Assembly: GCF_047496725.1 (NCBI RefSeq)
Contig: NC_132978.1
Location: 11,993,001-12,057,000 of the forward strand
Source of the DNA: Anoplolepis gracilipes
Lineage: Eukaryota; Arthropoda; Insecta; Hymenoptera; Formicidae
Length of the DNA: 64,000 nucleotides
Reading direction: 5' to 3'
Part shown: one piece after another, positions 50,256 through 63,031 of the stretch
Layout: every line of letters begins with the position of its first letter
Numbering within the stretch: the first letter of the stretch is position 1
Made by a program: the position numbers and the translations under genes
The notes under the pieces: model-generated
What the model saw: the letters and a program-made list of their open reading frames with translations, nothing else
Told to the model about the DNA's origin: nothing
Database searches by the model: none

Positions 50256-50523
50256 AATAAAGCTGGGAAAACGTGTTGCAGCTGCGACTCTCTATGGTCG
50301 ACAAAGATCGTGCAGTTTCTAAATTGTTTTATAGAAAAAAATAAACCTTAAAAATCTTAAAAACGATTTTTTCACGCATTTTAATCATTTTATAAACTCA
50401 TATCGTTACAGCAATAAATGCATGTACTTAACGTTATTTAAAAATAATCGTGAAAAGAAAAAAAGTTAGTTGATGTATATTATTCTAAATAGAATGCCGT
50501 GCCGACCTACGTCGTTTAATTAA

Positions 50524-50531
50524 ATGCAAAT
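50524..50531 (+). promoter_or_regulatory. Octamer (POU) motif
   Basis: Exact ATGCAAAT next to TAAATTGCTAATTTA, about 270 bp after the TAATTA cluster. Another exact copy is at 63470-63477. Short motif, weak evidence alone. Confidence 0.2.
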
Positions 50532-51512
50532 TAAATTGCTAATTTATCTATCCGACTCGGTCGACCGGTAGCAATGAGCAATGGTCGCGGAGCTTGATGA
50601 TCACGGAATCTGCCGCAGCTGCGAGAAAGAACTTTCAAAGTGCGCGACGACTTGGAAACTCTTGGAAACTCGAGCGTTGAGATTATGATATCAGGCATGA
50701 ATTTGAGAAATCAAGAAGAAACAAATGTCATGTTCAATTGTAGAACGAGGAAAGTAAAGACCTATTATATTTCAGATGGTTTCCAACATTTCTTATATTA
50801 TTATAACTAGCAGTAGAAATTTCAATTTCAAGAAATATGGCGTGACGATACTATATTGTTGTTACTATTTGTCATACACTCGTGTAAAAGCAATTTATGA
50901 TATTTTCACATAAATATGCACAGTATACAATTTTTATTTAATTTATAATTTATAAGAACTTATATGAAAAGGTAAAATCAGTGACTAAAGTGGCAATGAA
51001 ATATAAATATATATGTATAGTGAAATCTGGAAATGTCTCGCAGCGAGCACGCGTTGCAAGCGCATTGAAATTTCTCAAATGCATATGGATGCTGAAAAAT
51101 CATGCTTTTTGGTCGAATATATATCTGCCAGCTCGTACAGTGTTCCTTTTATAAATACCAAACATATTCCCGACATCAATAGCGTGTGAATATGTGCTGT
51201 GAAAAATTAATAAATACATTCCTTTATCAAATATTTCTTCAGTTATATCGTGCTTCCAAAATTTATTCGATTAATTTTTATTAATGTGTTATTTATTATT
51301 ATATTAATTTTTAAATAAATAATTATATCAGTTTCAACTATACAAACAAATTCTATGATCTGCTGAAAACAAATGCGACTAATTTTCAAAGATGTATATA
51401 ATAATACAATACACATAAACATATTATATGTATATACATATAAAATATAAAAACTAATATAAAAAAGTTAAAACTATATAAACGCCCGCGTTGAACATAA
51501 CTGATTTCGGAA
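50532..51512. other. Non-coding stretch
   Basis: Unique AT-rich sequence, GGAAACTCTT short tandem near 50650-50670. Nothing further recognised. Confidence 0.5.
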
Positions 51513-51542
51513 CGCTAATAATGAAACTCTTCATTATTAGCG
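51513..51542. repeat. Perfect stem-loop, 13-bp arms, 4-nt loop
   Basis: CGCTAATAATGAA, loop ACTC, then the exact reverse complement. No T-tract follows. Fourth member of the 13-bp-arm set. Confidence 0.93.
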
Positions 51543-52998
51543 ACACAATTTGTATTATTAAAAATTATTAGGTATGCTGAGGAATAAATTTTGGCGAAAC
51601 TAATGTCGGGCTCTTTCAAGAGCGAGATAATTAGACAGCGTGAAAAATGTGTCTGCTCCACCCATTCTGGACAAACGAGTTTAGCTTTACATAGATTACG
51701 TAAGAAGATACTCTATAAAAATATTAAATGCCATCGAATAATGTTGAGATAAAAATATTATTTATTATATAAAATGATAAAATGCTTTTGTCACATTTTC
51801 TTCGTGTGAAATTTTAAAGACACAGACATATAATTTAAAAATTTCACTCAGATCATAGTTTCAATTTTATATATTATTTCACATTTCATATTATAATTTT
51901 ACAACTGTGGAAAAATAAAAGTAAATAGTTAATCTATGCGGTCATACAGGAATTAAAATAGATGCAAACGCATTATGAAAATTTATTAGACGTGTTTGTG
52001 GACGCAGCATCAACATTGGCTTTTCGTTTTCGCTAATAAAACAAGTCAGAGGACAATATTAACGTTATACAAAGCATGCTTTGAAACATCATTCGAAGAT
52101 ATGTGCACTCCATTTAGCAAATACAGTTGTGCAAAGTGCATAAGTCAAAACTCTTGCTTCCTAACTTTATTAAAATATTTTCATTGAAATTTATGTAGAT
52201 ATTTTATTATATAATAAATTTATGTATATTACGTACATATTATATATATATATATACACAGCTACATAATATTTATATTTAGTAAGAAGATTTTATATTT
52301 ATATATATATATATAACTTTAGTTTCTTATTTTTGTTTATTTTAAATTTACAAGCGCATTATTATTCAAAGCAAAAATGAAATGGTCACGTTCCACGTTA
52401 AATGTGAGACTGGAAAGACTGTAAGCGTGCGTCTACAACGTACAACGTACTCTGCATATTCTAATATCTAGCATTCTTGAGGAAAAATGAAGGAATGTGA
52501 CGAAAAATCTTTCTTTGAAACAGACTCGCGGAAATTTTGTTCAAAAAAACGTAAATGCGCACATTTAGCATGTTTGTTATACAAAGCTATATGAAAGCTG
52601 TGTACAAAGTCTATGTCCGAAAAGATCCATTTGACACTCTATAGCGGATGATGTTTATTTTATTTTAAATGATAAAACTTTTACACGAAAACACATAAAA
52701 ATTTACATGAAATTTACAAGTGTCAATTTCGTTTTCCTAAATAGAACATTAATTCGCCAAAGAGATAAATTTGCCGCGCTCTCTCTCTCTGGATTTGGCG
52801 TTCCCGTTTTGGTGTGAATCCTAGTTCACGTTGGAAAATTCAAACTGATGGAGTATCGAAGGGTCCTTTAGACCACGATCGGAAAGCTTTCCGTTTAAAT
52901 CTGTCCGCTTGATAACGATCGTACTGTCGGTACGGCCAATGGTTAGCACGTCGACGCTGCGTGATACGGGGGTGGCAGTGGTGGCGGTGCGATGGCCG
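51543..52998. other. Non-coding stretch
   Basis: AT-rich with short (TA)n tracts near 52243-52255 and 52300-52313. GC content rises after 52800. No gene recognised. Confidence 0.5.
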
Positions 52999-53028
52999 GG
53001 TGGTGGTGGTGGTGGTGGTGGTGGTGGG
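52999..53028 (+). repeat. (GGT)n microsatellite, G-quadruplex-prone
   Basis: GGGTGGTGGTGG... about nine GGT units, with GGG at both ends. Four or more GG runs with 1-nt loops can form a two-tier quadruplex. Confidence 0.92.
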
Positions 53029-54484
53029 TTTAAAGCAGATTGGCTTGCATGGCAGAAACTCCCGAAGTCGGAAGCTCGTTATGTGCAGCACGCAAACACA
53101 CGACTCGAAATTATCTTCGTAATTAACTGCACTTCTTAACATAACGCATGGCGTGCCAAGCCGGCCAGACGGCGGGAATACGTATTTGGCGGAATCTACA
53201 AAGACGATACGTAACCTGAAACTGGCACCAGCTGCTAGACGTCTTCCCGCATGCTCTCTGTTGAGTTAAGGTGAATTTGCACGGTTTCTCCACGATCTTT
53301 CCCCGGATCGAACCTTTATCTATATCTACAGATTGATTGTGAAATATGATATATCTCGTATTTAAACGAGATATTAGGGAGAAAGATAGAAATTTTTATA
53401 TTTCTCTTTAGTTGTTTCATTATTTTAGAACCATCAGATTTGCGCAAGACGTTCTTTAACTTAATTATAAATTAATTTAATTATCCATCTCTGTATTTTT
53501 ATTTACGTAACATATTATACGTGACATGAAAACTTTCAACATTCTTAGTTTAAATCGAGTATTGCTCACTTGTTTCGCTTTGAATAGTTTTCCAAAATAG
53601 ATCGTTACTCGGATCGAGAGAATACAGAATGATTTTATTTTGGTTTTTAACGTGGATGATTTTGTAAAAATATTTTATCTTATGCTCTTTTCTATCTGTT
53701 GTTCGTACTTTGCACTTCTCATTGCACTGACCATTTCCACTTGTTTTGTGATTTACTTTGAACGCAACGATTGGTACTCATTACACGTTCAAGAGATTGG
53801 TTCGAGTAGAAAGAGCGTTGGTAAAACTTGTGTATCCTCTCTGTGCAATGTGTGCTCGCCAAACGCGATTTCAACTTCTTCGACTAAGTATTTCTGGTCG
53901 AAACTTGCATCATAAAACGTACGTTTATATGCATGTATGCGTGTATGAGAAACACGCTTATGAACATGGTTATCGATATTGACTGTATCGAGAATGAGAT
54001 AAATCGGTATTCCAGATTCATAATTAATGCGATTAATGTGATTCGTAATGACTTAATTAGCGCGTATCACTTACGGCAATTTATCGCGGCGAAAGGTAAA
54101 TTGTAATCTCGCTTGTTGCGCGGTATGTTATTTAGCCGGTTTATCATATCGAATCGTTTCCAAGAGCGATCGATTTTTAACCCTTCACCTTAGAACGCAC
54201 GTGGAAAAACAATGTAGAGCACGAAAGGGCGCGGTAAGCATTTTGCGACACGCTTTAAAGATCGCCTGCTGGCAGTTCCCAAGATCGCAACACGGACTGT
54301 TCCATGAACTGCAACTAATTTTAGGATACTTTATAGAACGTAATCAACATGACTTTACCAATCTTTTTATAAGCACGAAATTTCTTGGAGCGAGTTTAAT
54401 ACTTTACTGCTCTTACATATCGAAAGAGGCTTAACTTTTTAATGCCTCAGGAAAATTGATTAATCTATTAAATATATAAAAGTA

Positions 54485-54488
<4 letters not shown>
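53029..54488. other. Non-coding stretch
   Basis: Unique sequence. A 91-codon plus frame from 53640 begins with a hydrophobic segment, but has no recognisable domain or splice context. I do not call it. Confidence 0.45.

Positions 54489-54524
<36 letters not shown>
54489..54524. repeat. (AT)18 microsatellite
   Basis: Pure AT repeat seen directly. Confidence 0.96.
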
Positions 54525-54528
<4 letters not shown>

Positions 54529-56302
54529 TTTACTGAAAACTAAGCAATAATATTTTGCTTTTTATATATAATATGGATACGTAAATATAGAGCATGCGGA
54601 GAATATCGCAAAGTTTCAAATCATTCTTTCTAAACTATATTTCGATGTATAATTCTGACAGTATATTGTGTATTCATGTGCGATTTTATTACGCAATTCG
54701 ATAACTGCGAGACGTCGGGATAATTCAAATAATACGGAGCGAGCGAACGATCCGCGCGAGGATAAAAGAAAACGATCTCATAAATTACATTCGTGTAAAT
54801 CCAACGCGGATGTTCTAGAACGTTCAGACGGAAATGGATTAAGCGCCTCTGAAAGTTGTATCAAGATGCGAGGAAGTTCTTGATCTTGCCAGTAACTTTT
54901 CAACTGGTCTTTTCCGCTGGCACATCTGTGTTGTTCGCACGTTACGCATCAATGCCCGACTTTTCATTCTATCTCCTTTTTACTTACAGCTCTCGATACT
55001 AATATATTAATTTAATTAATAATCGAAAGGAAAAAAAAAATTTTTCATTTGACATAACAGAAAAATTCCCATAAATATGTAGATAACGATATAAAAATAA
55101 TATTTTTCAATCAATTGTTCTTCAGCAGTTGCAGATGCATTTTATACGGCTAGGAATATTATCTTGTGTTTATACGAGATTCATGTAAACAGAGTGAGCG
55201 CATGAACCAAAGTCGCAATAACGTCAAGCGGTATCGCGTCTCCCTGCGAACGAAATTTACGGAATTTAATATCACGCGCTAACTGTAACGTAATAACATC
55301 TTAACTGTATCGCCTTAACTGCAGCGCCCACGGAGAGAATTCATTCGTCGCTCATGGAAACAAAAGATTTTTGGCACGCTTACGTCGAAGGGCGCCAGCC
55401 TTTCCTTCCAACTCCTCTTCCCCCCCCCCTATCCCCCTCCCCGTTCTTCGCCCCCTAAATGTGTCTGCGCGCGTGCTCGCGGATGCGTTTTCTATTAACG
55501 TAGTCACGCAGCTGCATGCATGAAACCTTGCCTCCACTTTCGCCTGATTCCCAACGGAATTAACGTACGCATCGAACATAACGAATAATATCACGCACGC
55601 AATCACGGAAGACGCACCCCGTCGTCTTGAAAGAGGGAGGATCTCTAGGGATGCTTGTGAAATATCTTTCACAAGCTTCATACACGTGGATTTATTATTA
55701 ATTCGGAATCATCTCGATCGTCGCGCGCGCGGTTTATCGTCATTGTCCGAATGAGCTCGCGTTAATTAGTCGCGCGATTACATGCACCGTCACGCATAAG
55801 GGGGGGGGGGGTACATAATTGACTCGCGTCGGTGGGGAGAGAGAGAGAGAGAGAGAGGGGGTTTCGCGGAAGCGGTAAGTCGGTGAGGTTGAACACGAGG
55901 CAGGGTTACGAGGGTTGTATATCGCGGATTTCACAGACAGGGCGGCAGACTGCCGGGCGGCCGTGGATACTAAATTATTTACCGTCTTGTCTATCCGTAT
56001 GTTAGATACTTACCGACACGTGTTGCATGTCTATAGATGTTTGTCTTTGCGATTCTCTTGTATATGGGAAGTATTCGCGGCATGGTCACGTATCGCCGCA
56101 CGTCGGAGTGTGCGTATCATTACGAGGCTGCGACAAATAAATAACGAGGCGTCGTCAGGCCGAACTTGCCTTTCTCGGAAGAGACGTATTGATAATGGCA
56201 TATAGATATATGGCATGGCGGCGAATAATGAGAAACAACGATAATAGATATGTACGTACAGTTCTTCTTCGAAGCGACCTATGCAAGTCTATTATTGTTT
56301 TC
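54525..56302. other. Non-coding stretch with CpG-rich block at 55200-56000
   Basis: The block has C-runs (55421-55450), a G12 run (55800-55811), (GA)n (55838-55856) and dense CpG. The minus frame at 55352-55681 (109 codons) runs through the C-runs and resembles no known protein. Confidence 0.45.
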
Positions 56303-56304
56303 TA

Positions 56305-56724
56305 CACAGAAAAAACGAAAGTGTCAAATCAAAACTTATATACTCATATGAACGCGTTTATTGTTTCATATATACGCAACAATTTATAATCTTCTTAGAA
56401 AAATTGAAAAATCTTAAATTTTAACAATATTATAATCTTATTTCAATACTACAATTGTCATTTCAAGAATAAAATAATTATTTCAACTCTAAAAAAATTG
56501 TAATCTTCGATTTGAACACGTGTTATTTTCTATCCAACATTTTTTCTTCTCCATTCAAGAAAATTATTCTTAAATAACAAGAATATATTTTTTTGTTGTT
56601 CGAACTATATAAAATGTCTTTATCCAAGCAAATTTTCTTTATTTAACGCAATATAATCTCATTTCAAGATTTACATTTTGAAACTAAAGATATTGTCAAA
56701 ATAAGAATATTCTTTTTTTCTGCG
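56305..56724. mobile_element. Putative TA-flanked MITE, long copy (420 bp)
   Basis: Left end CACAGAAAAAA and right end TTTTTTTCTGCG form an imperfect terminal inverted repeat, flanked by TA on both sides. The first about 60 bp (GTGTCAAATCAAAACTTATA and ATATGAACGCGTT) recur in the short element at 58943-59015. The interior repeats ATTTCAAG-type strings several times and has no open frame. TA target duplication points to the Tc1/mariner group, but other groups are possible. Confidence 0.55.
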
Positions 56725-56726
56725 TA

Positions 56727-58942
56727 TTATCATCGCAAAGAATAAATTAGCGCAAAGTGTTTTAATGAAAATGTATGCTAAAAACTTTTGTAGTAAATAA
56801 TTTTTGACAAAAATATCACTGCGTAGCGATCGCGATACCTATGAAATAATTTAATGGATAATTATAACAAGAATTTCCAGCCAAACTTGTGTACTGTTAT
56901 TATTCGAAAAAAATTGTTATTCTGGCAGATAAAGTGTAGCAACATGTAATGAAGATAAATTGGACAGCTTTTACTTGTTAAAATGTATGTAACAAAATTA
57001 TGGGAATGTCGGGATATTTGGTAAATAAACGTATATTTTGCATGCAAACATCGCTATGCAACGTACGAATGTAACATTTACAGTCCCTCTTCTATTTACA
57101 AATGTAAATATTTACACACCTTTGAGTACACCTGACAGAATAAAAGTACAATATTTTCATCTAACAAACAGCATACGGCAATGTATGTGTGAGTGTTGTC
57201 TGTAAAATAAATATACTTTAATATCTATGAATACCATACGATGACAATTATATAACGTTAATGTAATCTATTTAATCGTTGTATCGCTATTACAATGTTG
57301 TCGAAATATTTTCTGTACTATTTAGAGTGAACTCCATTAATTTTCGAATTGAATTTTATACCGCTCACATTTTATCCTCGCATACAACTGTATGCAAAAT
57401 ATATAGGAGTACTAATTGGCCACTACATAGAATTGATTATAATTGAGTGCACTCATCGGTCATGTATCATTTAGTCGAATTTTCGCATGAGCGAGAATGG
57501 GGGCTTCCGCTTTAATTCTTCGATTCGGCTTCCAACTTCAATGATGGACTCATTCTTAAGGCATCATTATCGAGTGTTAGGCTTTGTGCCTCCTGTCGAT
57601 GAAATCTCGTTTTGCGTCTCGATCAATCCTATTATTGTTCGCCTCGTCATTTGTCTACCATTTTTCCGCGACATCGATCGTTTGAGCTTTCTTACTTGTC
57701 TATCTGTTACCTAACTCAACATTTACGTCACTGTTCGTTGCAATCAGTGAAATATTATCTAACTTCCTTACTAGAGGATCGTCTTTATAAAGAGCTTAAA
57801 AAAACTTATACCTCTTAAAATTGTAATAATAATATTATAGATCCATATTCCTTTTCCAATATGTCACGAATAAAATATTGGATTATATTATCAATAAATA
57901 TATAATGTGCTGCTTATTACATTCTCTGAAAAACAAATAAATATGTTAGGATTTCGTAGACTAAGAAAATGGCTGGAAATTTATAGAAATGCTTCAACTT
58001 CTTGCATTATTTTATTGTCTAATTATATTTTTTATTAGAATTTTAATTGAATTAAATCATAGCTGTATACTTATTGTTAGATTTGATTGGAAAAGAATCA
58101 GAGTTAATTTCGCAGGTTTTAATATGTGCTTTAATTTTTATAACAGTTATAAGAATATGGAATAATTATCTCTTTTTTAATTTTAATGTTATTTATATGA
58201 ATTTGATAAACTTTTCATTTATTTTAATTTTTTTATCCCAATATTTTTTGTTTATCAATTATTTCTATACAAGAGGTTTTTTACTTTTATAGATACATTA
58301 CGGTAAGATGACATATTTATATTAAAAAAACTATTTTATTTTTTATTTTTTTAATCATTTAATATTTGTTTTAGATTTTATATATTTTTATTTAAATTGA
58401 AAGAAATTATAATCGAATGTTCCCGGATGTATCTAAAACTTTTTCGTGTTTTTTTATGTACGAGCGCATCGAACAGTGTTTCAAAATTCATGAATTGTAA
58501 TTTGATTGGCTTTAAGAACTGCATTAAATTCCATTAAATATGTACACACCATGTTTATCGAATATCTTTTCGATGATGCTTTGACACTTAACACAACAAA
58601 CAGTGAAAATTTAGACATTATAATTGAAAATGAAAAATATATCAGCCAAAGTTTGAGTATGCAATATTATATTGTTTTTGCATACTTTAATTTTTCGTTA
58701 TATTTATCGCTGATTTATAATCTCATTTTTACGAATAAAAAATATGTTTGTGCGACGTATTGCTCTATGTACATAAATTATTTGTTTTTTTTTTCAAGTT
58801 TTATTCAATCCATTTTGTTACATTCATTTTTCAAAAGAACTTAAAAAGTAAAATAAATTTTTGATATATTTTCCAGCTTAGTTATCGCGAGAAAAAATAA
58901 TTGCATCGTCATCATATTATTATTAAGTATAACTGATATTTA
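56727..58942. other. Non-coding stretch
   Basis: AT-rich, with a GC-richer patch at 57480-57780. Two plus frames (58074-58292 and 58506-58844) encode hydrophobic, Phe/Ile/Leu-rich chains. T-rich DNA gives such chains anyway, and no odorant-receptor or channel motif is visible. Confidence 0.45.
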
Positions 58943-59015
58943 CACACAGAAAAAAAGCAAGTGTCAAATCAAAACTTATATATACTCATATGAACGCGTT
59001 CATTGTTTCTGTGCA
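58943..59015. mobile_element. Putative TA-flanked MITE, short copy (73 bp)
   Basis: CACACAGAAA at the left and TTTCTGTGCA at the right form the ends, flanked by TA (58941-58942, 59016-59017). The body is almost only the 60-bp block shared with 56305-56365, roughly 90% identical. It looks like an internally deleted member of the same family. Confidence 0.6.
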
Positions 59016-59215
59016 TATAAGACGTTACATATAAATCAATAGATTTAAATAGTCCGTACTATTTGTCGCTTAATTCATAAAACCAAGATGAATTGAATTT
59101 CAAAACTGATATTAAATTCGACTATTCAAACATGTACAAATTAATTCTTATCTTCTTAATTTTCATACTCATTCTTTCGATATTTTTGTAACATGTATTT
59201 TTCTTCTCTTTTTAG

Positions 59216-59221
59216 GTAAGT
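59216..59221 (+). promoter_or_regulatory. Recursive-splice-like site (acceptor fused to donor)
   Basis: TTTTTCTTCTCTTTTTAG ends at 59215 and is followed without a gap by GTAAGT, so a strong acceptor abuts a consensus donor. This zero-length-exon arrangement marks recursive splicing (ratchet points) in long insect introns. A CTTAAT branch-like string lies about 60 nt upstream. A second strong donor, CTC then GTAAGTAA, follows at 59266. That would define a 50-nt exon, open in one frame only (KCRRLLSKPHENMRKL). Either reading puts a long plus-strand intron here. It is the best splice signal I found in the window. Confidence 0.45.
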
Positions 59222-59271
59222 GTAGGAGATTATTGAGCAAACCTCACGAAAATATGCGGAAACTCGTAAGT

Positions 59272-62200
59272 AATAAGTAATAATGGATCTCAATTTGGAA
59301 TATGGAAATGTTGTTAAGATGAATGCGAAATAATAAGATGTAATAGTAAAGTAGCAGCGCTAATAAGGTTAATGCTTTCGCTTAAGTTAAGATGGAGGTT
59401 GACTCGCCTTCGTTGCCGAGAAAAGATGCTGTACTCTAAAATTAGTACCTCAATACTTTAACAATTTAGATCTACTATCGAAGATAATTATTGTCTTTAT
59501 TCTATAATAAGAAAATCGAAAGCATTTTTATCAATATTTTTTACAGAAAAGAGTTAATATTCTTTCTTTTAGATAATTTCGAATAAACCAATTTAAAAAT
59601 TTATAACGTTTTAAAATAATTAAACGCTTTAATTAATTTTGTATTAAAGTTTTTGTTGAAATATTAGAATCTTTTTTGCTTAATTTTATATATCATAGCG
59701 AGAGACACAAAAAAGAATAGAAAATAATAATTCAAATAATTAAAAAGTCGAAAGCCTTTTTGTCACCTTTAGACGCTATCATTATTCGTTGAAATGCAAT
59801 AGCTTAAGGTTTGGCACGGAAGGATCGTACATATTGAAAATGAACGCTGACCCACATAAATTTTCGGCGTTATCACGGCGTGTCCGCGTCGAAAAAATGC
59901 GCTGACTTTGCGTCTCGTCGTTTTACCCTTCGAGAAGCCAAAACAAATGCACAGACTACGACAAGTTCCAGCAGTGAAGTAACTGTACAATTATTAATAA
60001 TTGATACACTTATGCTCTTATATAATTTATTTGTTGAATATATAGATATTTATTTTTTTTATGATTGAATTATGTTCATCTATAAAAGTCTGCATTCTTT
60101 TAACTTTGCCAATTTATTGTTGTTTGAGTTAAAAAGGATCGCGAATAACAAGTTTTATCACACATTCCTCGTTAGTGGCATATTGCCATTAAATTTTACT
60201 TGAAATTTTTGAAGCAAGAAGTTTTTTTTTAGTGTTGCGATTTCTCGTTGTCGAACTTTACAAGAAATGCCGTAGCTCTTGGCACAATGTAATCTGAAAC
60301 TCTTAACGAGGCGTAGAGGTAATACGAAAGCCGAGAATGTACGCGCATTTTCAAAATAAACCTTTAAGTACTAGGAGAGAGAAAGTTTCTTAAGTTTGAA
60401 ATTAAAATTTTACTCCCTAATGAATCGGAATGATTAGATACTTGCCATTTACTGAAAATTACATATATAAATAACTTTGGTGATTGATAAAACCCAAAGG
60501 ATTATCTATATTTGTCTATATGTGTGTATACGCGTGTGCGAACAATTAAATTCTTATTCTCTCGGTTTCTCAACTACGAAACTGTTATATAAAGGTGCAA
60601 TGAAATATGTTGTTAATTAAAAGGATGCGTTTTTTTCCATAAAAGAAGGAAAAAATTTATTTCAGAAGTTACTTTCTCAACTTGCATTTAAGAGCATTAG
60701 CGATGTCTGGCAACTTTTCCTAATGCAGTTAATCTATTTATGTCATAATATGACGGCTTGTCTTTATTTTTTGCTTTTTTTAAATTAGTAGTTTATTTTT
60801 AACGCACAGCACTGTTTGCGCTAATCACATTTGAACCGCACAAGATTATAGACGGCGGAGAAAAGTGAGTTAAACGAAAATTTTAGGATGGATTCAAGAA
60901 GAGATATATAAATAATATGTCTCTCTTCATCATTTTTCGTTTTTTAAACTGAATTATCTTTTGCTACGTAGAACAATATGTTGATGAAAAGTATGCATGA
61001 GAAAATATTCGGAATGATGATTCAAGTAGAGAGAGAGAGAGAGATAAACATGTTCTATTAATTTCAAAGAAATTCTAATTAAAAAAGAGCTAATTCATTT
61101 CTTTACTATTTTACATTTATTAATGTCTAGTTACATCCATGTCTGCACGTAGCGGACATTCCTTTCTTTTAGTAGTATGTCGGAGAGATTCGTTGCGGAC
61201 AAGGCAATCATTGAAGGAATTCTCGAAGAAAAACATTTATTGTAACTTTTTAGTCGAATATCTCGTAAATATCTAAAAAGTATAACCTTTTGACATAGAG
61301 AATTCGAGAAAAAAGTACCAAGTACGTAACACAATTAAATTTATTGAAGAAATATAAAAATATTAAAGATTGCAGTCATTTATGTATAATTAAATATTTG
61401 TTGTCAAATATTTTAAAAATATTGTCCATCAATTCCATTCTGATTTTGAAAAAAATAACGCGAATAGCATCACGAAAAAATGTCACGATTATATTTCGTG
61501 GATGCTTTCAATCGCATTCAGCGTTGCGATGTAATTGTGACATGAAAAGCCTGCAAGCAATAGTTCATAACAGCACTGAAAAAAGAATAATTGGGATACA
61601 TGACGTCAGTATATCGCAAATGTTTCATCACAAAATTACGAGCGACGCTAATAAACATTGCAAAAGCAGTCATTCTTGATGCTTGATCGCTTTGATCCCT
61701 AATGTTAATTCATTAACTTTTAACGAGATCGCGGTATTTTGATTAATTATCGCACGATCTGTTTATTTCGGAAACGACGTTAATGCGCGAGAGTCGCTAG
61801 GCTCTTTTTTTTTAATGCACAACGCAGGTATGCGTGGTAATAAATGCAGTCAAAACCAGCGATAACGGGGAATATCGACGTACAAATTGACACTTTCGCG
61901 TAACGACCGCGTGTTACGTGTTGCATCGCGTCGCAGCCGATTTTCCGAGGATTTTTCATAACGACCATTAAATTGCATTACCGGACGAAATATCATTTCT
62001 CTACGGCAGAAATTTCGAGATTAAAGCAGAGCGTTTTGCGGCCAGAAATTAGATTCTCTCACGGCGATTGTTTCCCGCAGGCCGTTACATACAGCCAAGA
62101 TATTATCTCCCCCCTCCTAAACTCCACATTTGCATGGTGACTCTCGAGTACCGCAATAATAATGCATTCCTCCGTGCATTCTGAAGTCGCTATTCAGAAT

Positions 62201-62320
62201 GATTCTACCAAAAATAACTTTCTAACATAGTTATGGCATACCTTGTTCACGCACGTGACGTAAAACGCTATTATACAGTATAAAAATTAACGGTATACGA
62301 AATACTGTGGTTTTATAATG
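59272..62320. other. Non-coding stretch
   Basis: Unique AT-rich sequence with a (GA)n near 61028-61044 and a GC-richer part at 61680-62110. A 111-codon plus frame (61344-61679) has no recognisable domain. Confidence 0.5.
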
Positions 62321-62322
62321 TA

Positions 62323-63029
62323 CAGCCATTGACAAAATTATTAGGCACCCTTGAATTTTCCGTATTTCTTATTTTTGTTAATAGTATATAAATACTAAAA
62401 AGATTAAAAAAACTATCGATTGTTCAAAAAAATATCGACATGTCTGAAAAATACAGATTTAGTTTCAAAATTATGTATCTCGGCCAAAAAAAATTGTAGG
62501 AAAGTTTAAAAAAAAGCATTTTGTAGGCAAAATGTCGTAGTTTATGGAACTTGACTTAAATTTTTCGAGAGAAATTTTTTTACCGAGTTGCAGAGTGTCA
62601 AAAATACAATAAAATTTTAAGAAACAAAACAATGTACTGATAACGCATTAAAGTTATGCTATCGGTAATTTAAAAAATATTTATATTTTCCTTGTTCTGT
62701 GCTTTAAAAAAAAAAAAAAAAAAAAAAAACATTGTTTTGTTTTTTTAAGCACAACATTTTGCTTACAAATGCTTTTTTTTTTTAAACTTCCCTACAATTT
62801 TTTTTGGCCGAGATACATAATTTTGAAACTAAATCTGTATTTTTCAGACATGTTGTCGATACTGGGTGAAAAATTATCGCAAACAAAAAATTAAAAAAAC
62901 ATTTTACAGCTTGAAATTTCAGCTTTATATGCTATCGATAGTGTTTTAATCTTTTTACTATTTATATACTATTAACAAAATAAGAAATACGAAAAATTTA
63001 AGGGTGCCTAATAATTTTGTCAATGGCTG
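62323..63029. mobile_element. Tc1/mariner-like MITE with long inverted arms (707 bp)
   Basis: TA on both sides (62321-62322, 63030-63031). The terminal 30 bp, starting CAGCCATTGACAAAATTATT and continuing to AGGCACCCTT, are identical in both orientations, and pairing continues with a few differences for over 80 bp. The arms then diverge by large indels. About 85 bp around the TATCGATAG segment occurs only in the right arm, and about 75 bp near the centre only in the left. They pair again at ACATGTCTGAAAAATACAGA and AAACAAAACAATGT. An A24 tract (62706-62729) lies in the loop. No transposase frame; non-autonomous. Confidence 0.9.
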
Positions 63030-63031
63030 TA

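Noticed and set aside
58074..58844. Two hydrophobic frames that might suggest a membrane receptor
   Set aside because: T-rich DNA codes for Phe/Leu/Ile by default; no receptor motif, splice pattern or continuity between the two.
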